From assembly GCF_002796985.1 (NCBI RefSeq), contig NZ_PEKX01000009.1, positions 328,547-392,546 on the forward strand: a DNA stretch of 64,000 nucleotides, given 5' to 3'. Positions 1 through 7,538 of the stretch are shown in pieces. The notes below the pieces were generated by a model, which searched no databases, had not been told where the DNA came from, and saw only the letters and a list, made by a program, of their open reading frames with translations. Numbering within the stretch: the stretch's first letter is position 1; each line of letters begins with the position of its first letter. The translations under genes were made by a program, and so were the position numbers. This DNA is from Pseudomonas sp. (GTDB lineage: Bacteria > Pseudomonadota > Gammaproteobacteria > Pseudomonadales > Pseudomonadaceae).

Positions 1-360
1 GCCCATCGGATAATGCTCGATACGGCACGGTCGGCTGTTGCCATCGCCCTTGCAGATGCCATCCAGGTACTGGTAACGCATCCACACCCGCTGCCCCGGC
101 GTCGGCCAGTGCTGGCGCGGGATCATGCTCTGCCAGTCGGCGCTTTCCGGTTCGAAGGCGATCAGCTCGCCTATGCCGGGGCAGTCGGTGCCGGGCGAGC
201 GCGGCTTGGCCGATTTCACCCGGCCCTCCAGCCCGCGCACGGGCGGCTTCAGCGCTCCGGTGATCTCTACTTCCAACTGACAGACCTGCCAGTCTCCGGC
301 ATAGGCGGTCTGCGCAGCGCAAAGCGACAGTAGCAGTCCGGCGGCAGCAAGCGCTTTCAC
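1..360 (-). CDS. Secreted protein of unknown function (C-terminus outside window)
   Basis: The frame opens at a GTG at 360 with an AAGGAG ribosome site 7 bases upstream and stays open to the window edge (120 codons seen). Residues 1-22 form a signal peptide: a Lys, a Leu/Ala-rich core and a likely cleavage after AYA. The mature part has several Cys (in WQVCQLE, TDCPGIG, DGICKGD and RPCRIEH), which suggests a disulfide-bonded periplasmic or secreted protein. I do not recognise the family and the C-terminus is missing. The opposite frame at 13-333 was rejected because it has no such signal peptide or ribosome site. Confidence 0.7.
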   Translation of the reverse strand, partial: MKALAAAGLLLSLCAAQTAYAGDWQVCQLEVEITGALKPPVRGLEGRVKSAKPRSPGTDCPGIGELIAFEPESADWQSMIPRQHWPTPGQRVWMRYQYLDGICKGDGNSRPCRIEHYPMG

Positions 361-635
361 AAGTAACTCCTTGTCGGCAGTGATCCTTCCCCGCCAAGCC
401 TATACCAGCCTCGCGGGATGACACGGGACTTGTCCCAGGTGGCGCGTCCGGCCTATGCTGGCCGCCGGTCGGCAGTTCACCCAGGCGTCGCCGCCTCCGT
501 ATGGAGAGCGCTAAACCTGCCGCGCGGTTCCCCGCACCCTTGACGATCCGACACACTTTCCCAGTGCCGCATCGGAACACGGCGACCCCCGATAGCCTCC
601 TGCGCGAGGTCTTGGCACGCAACGAGGATTGCACT

Positions 636-1175
636 GTGTCCAGGCAACGCTTGCCCTACCACGCTCCCGACATCTCCGCCCTGGCGAAATCGCTGGCGCG
701 CCAGCTCGACGATTCGCCCGAGCGCCCCGGCCATGTCGAACTGCTCAATCTGCTGGCCCGCGCGGTCGGCTTCCGCAACTACCAGGCGCTGCGCGCCAGC
801 CACGAAGCAGCGTCGCGCCTTGCGCGCGGTGCCGAGCCCGAAACGGTGGTGGACTTTCGCCGCGTCGAGCAGTGGCGACGCTACTTCGATGAGTCCGGCC
901 TGTTGCAGCGCTGGCCGAAGAAGCACAGCCACCGCGAGGCCTGCCTTTGGGTGCTGTGGTCGCGGTTGCCTGCGCGGCAGCGCTGGAGTGAAAAGGAGAT
1001 CAACCAGCGCCTGCAAGGCCAGGAGTGCCTGGGTGACCATCTGTTGCTGCGCCGAGCGCTGATAGATGGCGGCTGGCTGGCGCGCGCCGATGACGGTAGC
1101 GAGTACCGGCGCATCGAGCGGCGCCCGCCGGCAGAGCTGGGGGCTTTGCTGTCCTTTCTCCCGGTTGGCGCGTGA
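636..1175 (+). CDS. DUF2087 domain protein
   Basis: A 179-residue cytoplasmic protein. The C-terminal half (from about residue 70) matches the DUF2087 pattern: a VDFRRVEQW lead-in, a WPKKHSHREACLWVLW helix, then WSEKEINQRL and a winged-helix-like end with LLRRALIDGGWLAR and SEYRR. The N-terminal half (HAPDISALAKSLARQL, HVELLNLLARAVGFRNYQ) resembles a helical segment found with this domain in pseudomonads. DUF2087 proteins are thought to be DNA-binding or regulatory, but no function is established. The GTG at 636 is preferred over the ATG at 501 because GAGG lies 8 bases upstream and family similarity begins there. It converges on a glycine-zipper gene across a shared terminator. Confidence 0.75.
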   Translation: MSRQRLPYHAPDISALAKSLARQLDDSPERPGHVELLNLLARAVGFRNYQALRASHEAASRLARGAEPETVVDFRRVEQWRRYFDESGLLQRWPKKHSHREACLWVLWSRLPARQRWSEKEINQRLQGQECLGDHLLLRRALIDGGWLARADDGSEYRRIERRPPAELGALLSFLPVGA

Positions 1176-1191
1176 CTCCCGTGCCGTAAAC

Positions 1192-1221
1192 GAAAAAGCC
1201 CGCCGATAGGCGGGCTTTTTC
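1192..1221. terminator. Bidirectional intrinsic terminator
   Basis: A perfect 13-bp stem GAAAAAGCCCGCC closes over a GATA loop and ends in TTTTT on either strand. It lies between two convergent genes and can stop both. The same 13-bp stem occurs at 51881-51910 with an AATT loop. Confidence 0.9.
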
Positions 1222-1234
1222 ACACGGGCATCCG

Positions 1235-1675
1235 TCAGTCGTCGTGATGCTTGTGTTTGTTCTTGTAGTGGCCTTTGCCCTTGTGATGACTCTTGTTGCT
1301 GCTGTGGTGGTCATCGTCGTTGTTGTCATCGGCCAGGTGGTTGCCCAGCGCGCCGCCGGCTGCACCGCCCAGGCCTGCGCCGATGGCGCCGCCGGTGGAG
1401 CCACCGACCTTGTTACCGATGACCGAGCCGCCGGCCGCACCCAGGCCGCCACCAATGGCCGCCTCGGTCTTGTTGCCGTTCTTCGCGCCCATCGCGCCGC
1501 CAGCAGCACCGCCTACGCCAGCACCGATGGCCGCGCCGGTGGAACCGCCCAGGGCGCCGCCGACTACGTTACCGAGGGCGCCACCGACACCGCCGCCAAT
1601 GGCGGATTTGGTGTCGTCGGCCATGGCGTGGCTGGCCAGCAGGGCCAGTGCCAGTACAGAAAGAGTCTTACGCAT
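1235..1675 (-). CDS. Glycine-zipper secreted protein, His/Asp-rich tail
   Basis: A 146-residue protein. Residues 1-20 are a signal peptide ending at AMA-DD. Residues 25-110 are repeats of the GGxxGxxxGxxxGG glycine-zipper type (GGGVGGALGNVVGGALGG and similar), which form membrane-associated helical hairpins. The C-terminal 35 residues are almost all Asp, Asn, His, Ser and Lys (ADDNNDDDHH, HKHHDD), a possible divalent-metal-binding or polar tail. The ATG at 1675 is chosen because it starts the signal peptide; the longer frame adds 15 residues unlike a signal. The next gene upstream on the same strand is a paralogue. Envelope localisation is likely; the function is unknown. Confidence 0.8.
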   Translation of the reverse strand: MRKTLSVLALALLASHAMADDTKSAIGGGVGGALGNVVGGALGGSTGAAIGAGVGGAAGGAMGAKNGNKTEAAIGGGLGAAGGSVIGNKVGGSTGGAIGAGLGGAAGGALGNHLADDNNDDDHHSSNKSHHKGKGHYKNKHKHHDD

Positions 1676-1721
1676 GTTGCGAACCTGAATGTAGGAATTA
1701 TCGGGAGAATTGTCCCGCACA

Positions 1722-1751
1722 CAAAACAGCCGGGCAATCAGGCCCGGCTGT
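1722..1751 (-). terminator. Intrinsic terminator after the second glycine-zipper gene
   Basis: A 10-bp stem ACAGCCGGGC/GCCCGGCTGT with a 6-base loop is followed, reading the minus strand, by a short T run. It sits 45 bases past the stop of the gene at 1796-2293, so the two paralogues are probably separate transcripts. Confidence 0.75.
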
Positions 1752-1795
1752 CAGTCGTCGTTTCCGTGGACTGATCGCGGTTGCTATGCCGCGGA

Positions 1796-2293
1796 TCAAT
1801 CCCAGTGGCGACGGTGGTGCTTGTGCTTGTACCAGCCACGGTGGCGACCATTGTCGTGCCAGCGGCGATCATAGCGATCGTCGTAGCGGGCGCGACGGTA
1901 GCCGTGGCGGTAGTCGTCATCGTCGTCATCGCGGTTGTTGTCGGCGTAATGGTTGCCCAGCGCACCGCCCGCGCCGCCACCCAGGGCCGCGCCGATCAGG
2001 CCACCAGTGGTGCCGCCCATCTTGTTGCCGATCACCTGGCCGCCTGCTGCGCCCAGGCCACCGCCGATGGCGGCTTCTGTCTTGTTGCCGCGTCGGGCGC
2101 CGACTGCACCGCCAGCCGCACCGCCCAGACCACTACCAATGGCGGCGCCGGTGCTGCCACCGACCGACTGGCCGATGACCGAACCCAATACCCCGCCCAG
2201 GGCGCCACCGACGCCGGCACGGGTGTCGCCGTCCGCAAAGGCGGTGCCACCGACCAGCGCAAGAGACAACAGGAGCATCGAGGAGTACTTCAT
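1796..2293 (-). CDS. Glycine-zipper secreted protein, basic/His-rich tail (paralogue)
   Basis: A 165-residue protein with a signal peptide at residues 1-19 (MKYSSMLLLSLALVGG, cut near AFA-DG). A glycine-zipper region at about residues 24-110 has the same order of motifs as its downstream neighbour, including the shared segment GNKTEAAIGGGLGAAGG, so the two arose by tandem duplication. The tail differs: a DDDDDD run followed by an Arg/Tyr/His/Trp-rich stretch ending HKHHRRHWD. The ATG at 2293 is chosen for the signal peptide. A short inverted repeat (AGAGA...TCTCT) lies against the start codon and could fold over the ribosome site. The function is unknown. Confidence 0.8.
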   Translation of the reverse strand: MKYSSMLLLSLALVGGTAFADGDTRAGVGGALGGVLGSVIGQSVGGSTGAAIGSGLGGAAGGAVGARRGNKTEAAIGGGLGAAGGQVIGNKMGGTTGGLIGAALGGGAGGALGNHYADNNRDDDDDDYRHGYRRARYDDRYDRRWHDNGRHRGWYKHKHHRRHWD

Positions 2294-2415
2294 AGAGAGG
2301 ATCTCTCTTTGGGGATGTTGGAAGCGATCCTCGGTTTGTGCGAAGGCTCTGACAAGGGGGTTCCGACGAATAACACGACTTTCATCAAATATTGCAAGTA
2401 ATTGATTTATCGTCA

Positions 2416-2442
2416 GAACTTTTTCGAGTTTGGGCGGTCTGA
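2416..2442 (+). promoter_or_regulatory. AlgU (sigma-22/RpoE)-type promoter with no gene downstream
   Basis: GAACTT at 2416-2421, a 16-base spacer and TCTGA at 2438-2442 match the AlgU consensus (GAACTT-N16/17-TCTGA) at every position. It points away from the glycine-zipper genes into a gene-free gap, and the next protein gene is on the other strand. Transcription would begin near 2449. It may drive a small RNA, or antisense RNA to the end of the oxidoreductase gene, or be a chance match. Confidence 0.55.
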
Positions 2443-2461
2443 GTGTTATTCCAGGGTTCCA

Positions 2462-2485
2462 TTTGTGAGGTGTTTTTCTCACAAA
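2462..2485 (+). other. Hairpin just after the predicted AlgU-type start site
   Basis: A perfect 8-bp inverted repeat TTTGTGAG/CTCACAAA with an 8-base T-rich loop. It begins about 13 bases after the start site predicted from the promoter at 2416-2442. It could be the 5' stem of a small RNA or an operator; there is no T tract after it, so it is not a clear terminator. Confidence 0.4.
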
Positions 2486-2616
2486 CTGCCATTGAAATGA
2501 TGGCTTTTCACGAGAGCGGCCCTGGCCCTTCCGAGTTTACCTTTCATCCCCTTCTGACGTAATGCCAATCCAGCGGATATTTCGCAGGATGTGGAATTGC
2601 GCGTCCGCAAAAAAGC

Positions 2617-2682
2617 TTCGTGAGCAAGCTCGCTCCTACAGAAAAGCCGCTGCTCTTTGTAGGAGTGAGCCTGCTCGCGAAC
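2617..2682. repeat. REP pair, family 1 (inverted)
   Basis: Two copies of the Pseudomonas REP core (related to GAGCGAGCTTGCTCGC) face each other across about 20 bases. The right copy has two substitutions (GAGTGAGCCTGCTCGC). Confidence 0.85.
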
Positions 2683-2724
2683 GGGAGGTAGGCGGCGCTC
2701 CGAGTGGAGCGCCGTGAGGGTGCG

Positions 2725-5046
2725 TCAAACGATCCGCAGATTCGGCCGTGCTTTCTCGAAGCGAATCGCAACGAACTTCGAGGTCGGCGTGTGGCTGCCC
2801 ACGCCGTGGCTGTCCAGCGGCACCAGCGGGTTGGTCTCCGGGTAGTAGGCCGCGGCCTGGCCGGCGGGGATGTCGTAGGCCAGCAGAGTGAAGCCGCTGA
2901 CACGGCGGTCTACGCCATCGGACCAGAGCGACACCAGGTCCACCTTTTCGCCGGGCTCGAAGCCCAGGCGGCGGATGTCGGCCTCGTTGGCGAACACCAC
3001 TTCACGCTGGCCGCGCACGCCGCGGTAGCGGTCGTCCAGGCCATAGATGGTGGTGTTGTACTGGTCGTGGGAACGCAGCGTCTGCAGGATCAGGTGGGGC
3101 TCCCGGCCGGTCTCGCGAATCTTCGCGTGGAGCAGGTCCGCCGGCAGCGGGTGCCGGTGGAAGTTGGCCTTGCCGCTGGCGGTGGTCCAGCGCCGTGAGC
3201 CGGCTGAATTGCCCAGGTGGAAGCCGCCCGGATGGGCCACTCGCCGGTTGAAGTCGGTGAAGCCGGGGATGGTGTCGGCGATCAGGTCGCGGATGCGGTC
3301 GTAGTGGGCGATCATCGCGTCCCAGTCTACCGGGTGGTTGCCCAGGGTGGCCTTGGCGATGCCGGCGATGATCGCGGGTTCGGAGCGCATCAGCTTCGAC
3401 GACGGCTCCAACTGGCCGAACGACGCGTGGATCATGCTGAACGAGTCTTCCACGGTCACCGCCTGCGGGCCTTCGGCCTGGCGGTCGATGTCGGTGCGGC
3501 CCAGGCACGGCAGGATCAGCGCATCGCCGCCCACGGTGAGGTGGCTGCGGTTGAGCTTGGTGCTGATCTGCACGGTCAGCGCGCAGCTTTGCAGGGCCTG
3601 GTGGGTGCGCGGGCTGTCCGGGGTCGCCTGGGCGAAGTTGCCGCCTAGGCCGATGAAGACTTTGGATGCGCCATCGAGCATGGCGTTGATCGCCTCGACG
3701 GTGTTGTGGCCGTTCTCGCGCGGCACCTTGAACCCGAATCGCCGTTGGAGGGCATCCAGCAGAGCGGCCGGCGGGCGGTCGTTGATGCCCATGGTGCGAT
3801 CACCCTGCACGTTGCTGTGCCCGCGCACCGGGCACAGGCCGGCGCCGGGGCGGCCGACGTTGCCGCGCAGTAGTTGCAGGCTGACCAGTTCCTGGATGGT
3901 CGGCACCGAGTGATGGTGCTGCGTGATACCCATGGCCCAACAGACGATCACGCGCTCGGCGCGGCGGTACATGATCGCCGCCTGCTCGATCTCGCCCAGG
4001 CTCAGGCCCGACTGCTGGACGATGTGGTCCCAGCGGGTGTCATCCACTGTCGCCAGGTAGGCCTCGACGCCCTGGGTGTGTTCGGCGATGAAGGCGTGGT
4101 CGAACACTGCAGGCTCACCCTTGGCCTGGGCCTCGCGCTCCCATTGCAGGAGGAACTTGGCGATGCCGCGCACGGCCGCCATGTCGCCGCCCAGCGCGGG
4201 GCGGAAGAACGCGGTGTTCAGCGGTTCGGAGCCGTTGGTGAGCATCTCCAGCGCGTGCTGAGGGTGCTGGAAGCGTTCCAGGCCACGTTCCTTGAGCGGG
4301 TTGAAGGCGACCACCTGGGCGCCGCGCTTCACCGCCTCGCGCAGCGGTTCGAGCATGCGCGGGTGGTTGGTGCCGGGGTTCTGGCCGAACACGAAGATCG
4401 CATCGGCGTGCTCGAAGTCGTCGAAGGTGACGGTGCCCTTGCCGATACCGACGCTCTGGCCGAGAGCCACGCCGCTGGCCTCGTGGCACATGTTCGAGCA
4501 GTCGGGGAAGTTGTTGGTGCCGAAAGCGCGGACGAACAGCTGGTAGAGGAAAGCGGCCTCGTTGCTGGCCCGGCCGGAGGTGTAGAACTCGGCCTGATGG
4601 GGGCTTTCCAGCGCATTCAGGTGCCGGGCGATCAGGGTGAAGGCGTCGTCCCAGGCGATCGGCTGGTAGCGGTCGGTGGCCGGGTCGTAGCGCATCGGCT
4701 CGGTCAGGCGGCCCTGGTATTCGAGCCAGTAGTCGCTCTGTTCGCGCAGTGAGCTGACGCTGTGGCGAGCGAAGAAAGCGGCATCCACGCGGCGCTTGGT
4801 GGCTTCCCAGTTCACCGCCTTGGCGCCGTTCTCGCAGAATTTCACCCGACCGTCTTCGGGGGAGTCGCCCCAGGCGCAACCGGGGCAGTCGAAGCCGCCG
4901 TTCTGGTTGGTCTTGAGCAGGGCGCGGAGGTTCTTCAGCGGCTGCTTGCTGTCCAGCCAGAAGCGCGTGACGCTGATCAGCGCACCCCAACCGGCGGCCG
5001 CGCCTTTGTAGGGTTGGTAGCGGGGATTCTCTTGCTGCAGGCTCAT
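2725..5046 (-). CDS. FdhF/YdeP-type molybdopterin oxidoreductase
   Basis: A 773-residue protein of the YdeP-like branch of the molybdopterin oxidoreductase superfamily, full length. It starts with the family's GGFDCPGCAWGDSPEDGR segment; Cys54, Cys57 and Cys71 (FCENGAKA) are the expected iron-sulfur ligands. The Mo-bis-MGD domains follow (YTSGRASNEAAFLYQL, SNMCHEASG, FGQNPGTNHPRM, PVRGHSNVQGDRTMGI), and the C-terminal cofactor domain carries LRSHDQYNTT. No signal peptide or Tat motif is present, so it is cytoplasmic. It lies 28 bases after fdhD, so they are probably cotranscribed. The substrate is not established: family members are called formate dehydrogenase-like, but no electron-transfer subunit is encoded here. 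Confidence 0.88.
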   Translation of the reverse strand: MSLQQENPRYQPYKGAAAGWGALISVTRFWLDSKQPLKNLRALLKTNQNGGFDCPGCAWGDSPEDGRVKFCENGAKAVNWEATKRRVDAAFFARHSVSSLREQSDYWLEYQGRLTEPMRYDPATDRYQPIAWDDAFTLIARHLNALESPHQAEFYTSGRASNEAAFLYQLFVRAFGTNNFPDCSNMCHEASGVALGQSVGIGKGTVTFDDFEHADAIFVFGQNPGTNHPRMLEPLREAVKRGAQVVAFNPLKERGLERFQHPQHALEMLTNGSEPLNTAFFRPALGGDMAAVRGIAKFLLQWEREAQAKGEPAVFDHAFIAEHTQGVEAYLATVDDTRWDHIVQQSGLSLGEIEQAAIMYRRAERVIVCWAMGITQHHHSVPTIQELVSLQLLRGNVGRPGAGLCPVRGHSNVQGDRTMGINDRPPAALLDALQRRFGFKVPRENGHNTVEAINAMLDGASKVFIGLGGNFAQATPDSPRTHQALQSCALTVQISTKLNRSHLTVGGDALILPCLGRTDIDRQAEGPQAVTVEDSFSMIHASFGQLEPSSKLMRSEPAIIAGIAKATLGNHPVDWDAMIAHYDRIRDLIADTIPGFTDFNRRVAHPGGFHLGNSAGSRRWTTASGKANFHRHPLPADLLHAKIRETGREPHLILQTLRSHDQYNTTIYGLDDRYRGVRGQREVVFANEADIRRLGFEPGEKVDLVSLWSDGVDRRVSGFTLLAYDIPAGQAAAYYPETNPLVPLDSHGVGSHTPTSKFVAIRFEKARPNLRIV

Positions 5047-5074
5047 GAGGTCTCTTTTTTCAGAAGGCAGGCGT

Positions 5075-5911
5075 TCAGACGGTGGGCGGAGCCGGGCTGT
5101 AGACCCGGGGCGCGCTGCGGTGCGGCAGGTGAATCAGGTTCAGGTTGTGCTCGCGGGCCCACTGCACCGTCAGTGCGGTGGGCGCGGAGAGGCTGACCAG
5201 GGTCGACAGTCCGCCGCGCACGGCCTTGTGGATAAGTTCCAGGCTGCAGCGACTGGTGACCACGGCGAAACCGCCGGCCAGCTCCAGGCGTTGGCGCTTG
5301 AGTGCGCCAATCAGTTTGTCGAGGGCGTTGTGGCGGCCGATGTCCTCGCGGCACAGGCGAATCTCACCAGCGGCGTCGACGAACAGCGCGGCATGCAGGG
5401 CACCGCTGCGGCGGCCGATGTCCTGGACGGCGGTGACCCGTTCACGCAGGTGTTCGAGGTGCGCGGCGGGTGGCAGCGGCGCTTGCGGCAGTACGGGCAG
5501 CTCTGGCAGCGCCTGGTCCAGCGCCTCGACGCCACAGAGGCCGCAGCCGGTAGTACCAGCCAGTTGCCGGCGCTGGTCCTTGAGCGCCCAGAAGGCGCGG
5601 CTGCTGACCTGGACCTCGGCGGCGATAGCATCGCCGTGGGGCTTCAGGCGCACATCATAGATGTCGTCGATGGATTCGATGAGGCCGGCGCCGAGGCTGA
5701 ACCCATGGACAAAGTCTTCCAGGTCGTTCGGCGAAACCATCATCACCGCCTGGCTGAGCCCGTTGTAGGCGATGGCCAGGGCGATTTCGTCAGCCAGCGC
5801 GGCGCGACCGGTGGCGGTGTCCGGGGTGAGTTCGGCGTAGGTATAGCCACCGGCAGGCACGACGGCAGCCCGGACCGCGGCGCTGGCCGGGCGGGTGATC
5901 AGGCAAGGCAT
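5075..5911 (-). CDS. fdhD: FdhD, sulfur carrier for molybdopterin oxidoreductase maturation
   Basis: A 278-residue protein of the FdhD family, which passes sulfur from a cysteine desulfurase to the Mo-bis-MGD cofactor of formate-dehydrogenase-type enzymes. The conserved TGCGLCGVEAL segment supplies the CxxC pair, followed by HAALFVDAAGEIRLCREDIGRHNALDKLIG and VTSRCSLELIHKA in shorter conserved blocks. It sits directly upstream of the oxidoreductase gene, its likely client, and downstream of a LysR gene on the same strand. The start at 5911 gives a normal family length. Confidence 0.93.
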   Translation of the reverse strand: MPCLITRPASAAVRAAVVPAGGYTYAELTPDTATGRAALADEIALAIAYNGLSQAVMMVSPNDLEDFVHGFSLGAGLIESIDDIYDVRLKPHGDAIAAEVQVSSRAFWALKDQRRQLAGTTGCGLCGVEALDQALPELPVLPQAPLPPAAHLEHLRERVTAVQDIGRRSGALHAALFVDAAGEIRLCREDIGRHNALDKLIGALKRQRLELAGGFAVVTSRCSLELIHKAVRGGLSTLVSLSAPTALTVQWAREHNLNLIHLPHRSAPRVYSPAPPTV

Positions 5912-6004
5912 GGGCTGAGCCCTGTAGTTCTAGTAATACGACCAGCCTATGCCGATGCCGGGGCAGCGTCTAATGGCTGCTGTCGATGTAGTGATCGACG
6001 CGGT

Positions 6005-6904
6005 CTATCGGTCGTTTTCCGAGCTGCCGAGAAGAATCGCCGCTTCGCGGAAGCAGGCTTCGGCCAGCGCTGAGCGCGGCTCGCTGCGGCGCAGGATCAG
6101 ACCGAGTGGCGAGAGGGTGCGCGCATCGTCGATCGGGGTCAGGACAAAGTGCTCGCCCTGGGTGTCCAGGCCACTGCCCAGCGGCATGATCGCGCAGCAC
6201 AGTCCGCGTTCGACGGCTTGCACCAGCTGGTGCACGGCGTCGGTCTCCAGGCGCGCCCGGGGTGTCAGGCCGCGGCTGCGGAAGCCGTGGTCGATGGATT
6301 GGCGGAAGTGCATGCCGGCCGAGAGCAGGCCCAGTGGCAACTCCACCAGGGAGTCCCAGCTCAGGGTCGGGGCGTCGATCTGGAAGTGCCGGCGGTCATG
6401 CAGCAGGCCCATGCGTGTGGCGGCCAGCTCCAGGCCTTCGAAGTGCTCGCGGTCGAGGCGGTCGAGATACGACAGGCCGAGGTCCAGCTGATTGCGCCCC
6501 AGGCCTTCGAGGATGTTTTCCGAGCTCAGGGCGAACAGCTGGAAGCGCAGCTCGGGGTGGCGCTGGGCGAACAGCTCGATCAGCCGCATGGGGTCGAAAC
6601 CCGCCAGTGGTACCAGGCCCAGGCGCAGGGTGCCGACCAGTTGGCCACGGCAAGCGGCGGCTTCGGCGTACAGCCCGTCATGGGCCGCCAGCAGGCTGCG
6701 GGCCCAGGCCAGCACGCGCTCGCCGGCTTCGGTGAAGCCCTCGAAGCGTTGTCCGCGGCGAACCAGCTCCAGGCCGAGCTCTTCCTCCAGGCTGCGCACG
6801 CGCATCGACAGGGTCGGCTGGGTGACATGGCAGCGCGCCGCCGCCTGGCCGAAATGCCGTGTCTCGTCCAGGGCGCAGAGGAATTTCAGCTGCTTGATGT
6901 CCAT
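6005..6904 (-). CDS. LysR-family transcriptional regulator
   Basis: A 299-residue protein. Residues 1-60 form the LysR winged helix-turn-helix (MDIKQLKFLCALDETRHFGQ, CHVTQPTLSMRVRSLEEELG), and residues about 90-290 form the periplasmic-binding-like effector domain (LRLGLVPLAG, LDLGLSYLDR, AVERGLCCAIMPLG). It lies 93 bases upstream of fdhD on the same strand, so it may regulate the fdhD-oxidoreductase pair. It is also divergent from kbp, so the 6905-7053 gap holds the promoters of both. The effector is unknown. Full length for the family. Confidence 0.9.
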   Translation of the reverse strand: MDIKQLKFLCALDETRHFGQAAARCHVTQPTLSMRVRSLEEELGLELVRRGQRFEGFTEAGERVLAWARSLLAAHDGLYAEAAACRGQLVGTLRLGLVPLAGFDPMRLIELFAQRHPELRFQLFALSSENILEGLGRNQLDLGLSYLDRLDREHFEGLELAATRMGLLHDRRHFQIDAPTLSWDSLVELPLGLLSAGMHFRQSIDHGFRSRGLTPRARLETDAVHQLVQAVERGLCCAIMPLGSGLDTQGEHFVLTPIDDARTLSPLGLILRRSEPRSALAEACFREAAILLGSSENDR

Positions 6905-7053
6905 CGGCGGGCAGGCTCCGGGGGCGTTCTGTCGGGTTGGCGCGGGATTAGGAGTATTCCGTCAGGCGCTGCGGAAGTCGCCGTCTAGACTCCAGGGGCG
7001 CGCGGTCTGCCCAATGCCGGCCGCCTGTCACTGTAACCGTAGGGAGGTTGGAC

Positions 7054-7491
7054 ATGGGTATTTTTGCGTTCGTGAAGGAAGCCGGCGAGAAGCTGTGGGA
7101 AAGCATTGTGGGCCAGGAGGCGCAGGCCGCCGAATCGCTCAAGGACCACATCGCCAAGGTCGGCCTGGGCAACCCGAACATCCAGGTCAGCGTCGAGGGC
7201 GACAAGGTGATCGCCACCGGTGAAGTGGCCAGCCAGGAGGAGAAGGAGAAGATCCTGCTCGCACTGGGCAACGTCGCGGGCGTTTCCGGCGTGGAAGACC
7301 ACATCACCGTCGCCACCCCGGCGCCGGAAGCGCGCTTCGTTACCGTGAAGAAGGGCGACACCCTGAGCGCCATCGCCAAGGCCGAGTATGGCAATGCCAA
7401 CGCCTACATGAAGATCTTCGAGGCGAACAAGCCGATGCTTGGCCATCCGGACAAGATCTATCCCGGCCAGGTGCTGCGGATTCCGGCGTGA
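7054..7491 (+). CDS. kbp: Kbp/YgaU-like K+-binding protein (BON + LysM)
   Basis: A 145-residue protein that follows E. coli Kbp (YgaU, 149 residues) from end to end. The N-terminus MGIFAFVKEAGEKLW is diagnostic, a BON domain spans about residues 20-90, and a LysM domain about 95-143 (VKKGDTLSAIAKAEYGNA, IFEANKPM, DKIYPGQVLRIP). E. coli Kbp is a cytoplasmic potassium-binding protein; no signal peptide is seen here, in agreement. The ATG at 7054 is chosen over the TTG at 7048 because AGGGAGG lies 6 bases upstream and the family starts there. A terminator follows at once, so it is probably a single-gene unit. Confidence 0.92.
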   Translation: MGIFAFVKEAGEKLWESIVGQEAQAAESLKDHIAKVGLGNPNIQVSVEGDKVIATGEVASQEEKEKILLALGNVAGVSGVEDHITVATPAPEARFVTVKKGDTLSAIAKAEYGNANAYMKIFEANKPMLGHPDKIYPGQVLRIPA

Positions 7492-7496
7492 TGTCA

Positions 7497-7523
7497 GAGA
7501 GCCCGGCCCAGCGCCGGGCTCTC
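7497..7523. terminator. Terminator between kbp and yrfG
   Basis: An 11-bp stem GAGAGCCCGGC/GCCGGGCTCTC with loop CCAGC lies 5 bases after kbp stops and between convergent genes. The T run after it is interrupted (CGTTTCT). Confidence 0.75.
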
Positions 7524-7538
7524 CGTTTCTACAGGGTT

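Larger units (their letters stand above)
2294..2724. other. Gene-free interval of 431 bases
   Basis: No convincing coding frame was found on either strand; the best plus-strand frame (2497-2562, 21 codons) has no ribosome site. The interval holds an AlgU-type promoter pointing right (2416-2442), a small hairpin (2462-2485) and a REP pair (2617-2682). The promoter of the glycine-zipper gene at 1796-2293 should also lie here, facing left; a weak TTGCAA near 2397 on the minus strand is a possible -35. Confidence 0.6.

Noticed and set aside
477..1223. A 248-codon minus-strand frame opposite the DUF2087 gene
   Set aside because: The plus-strand frame has a domain match and a ribosome site. The minus frame begins inside a terminator hairpin.
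2497..2562. A 21-codon frame after the AlgU-type promoter
   Set aside because: No ribosome site and no distinctive composition. A noncoding RNA is a better reading if the promoter is real.
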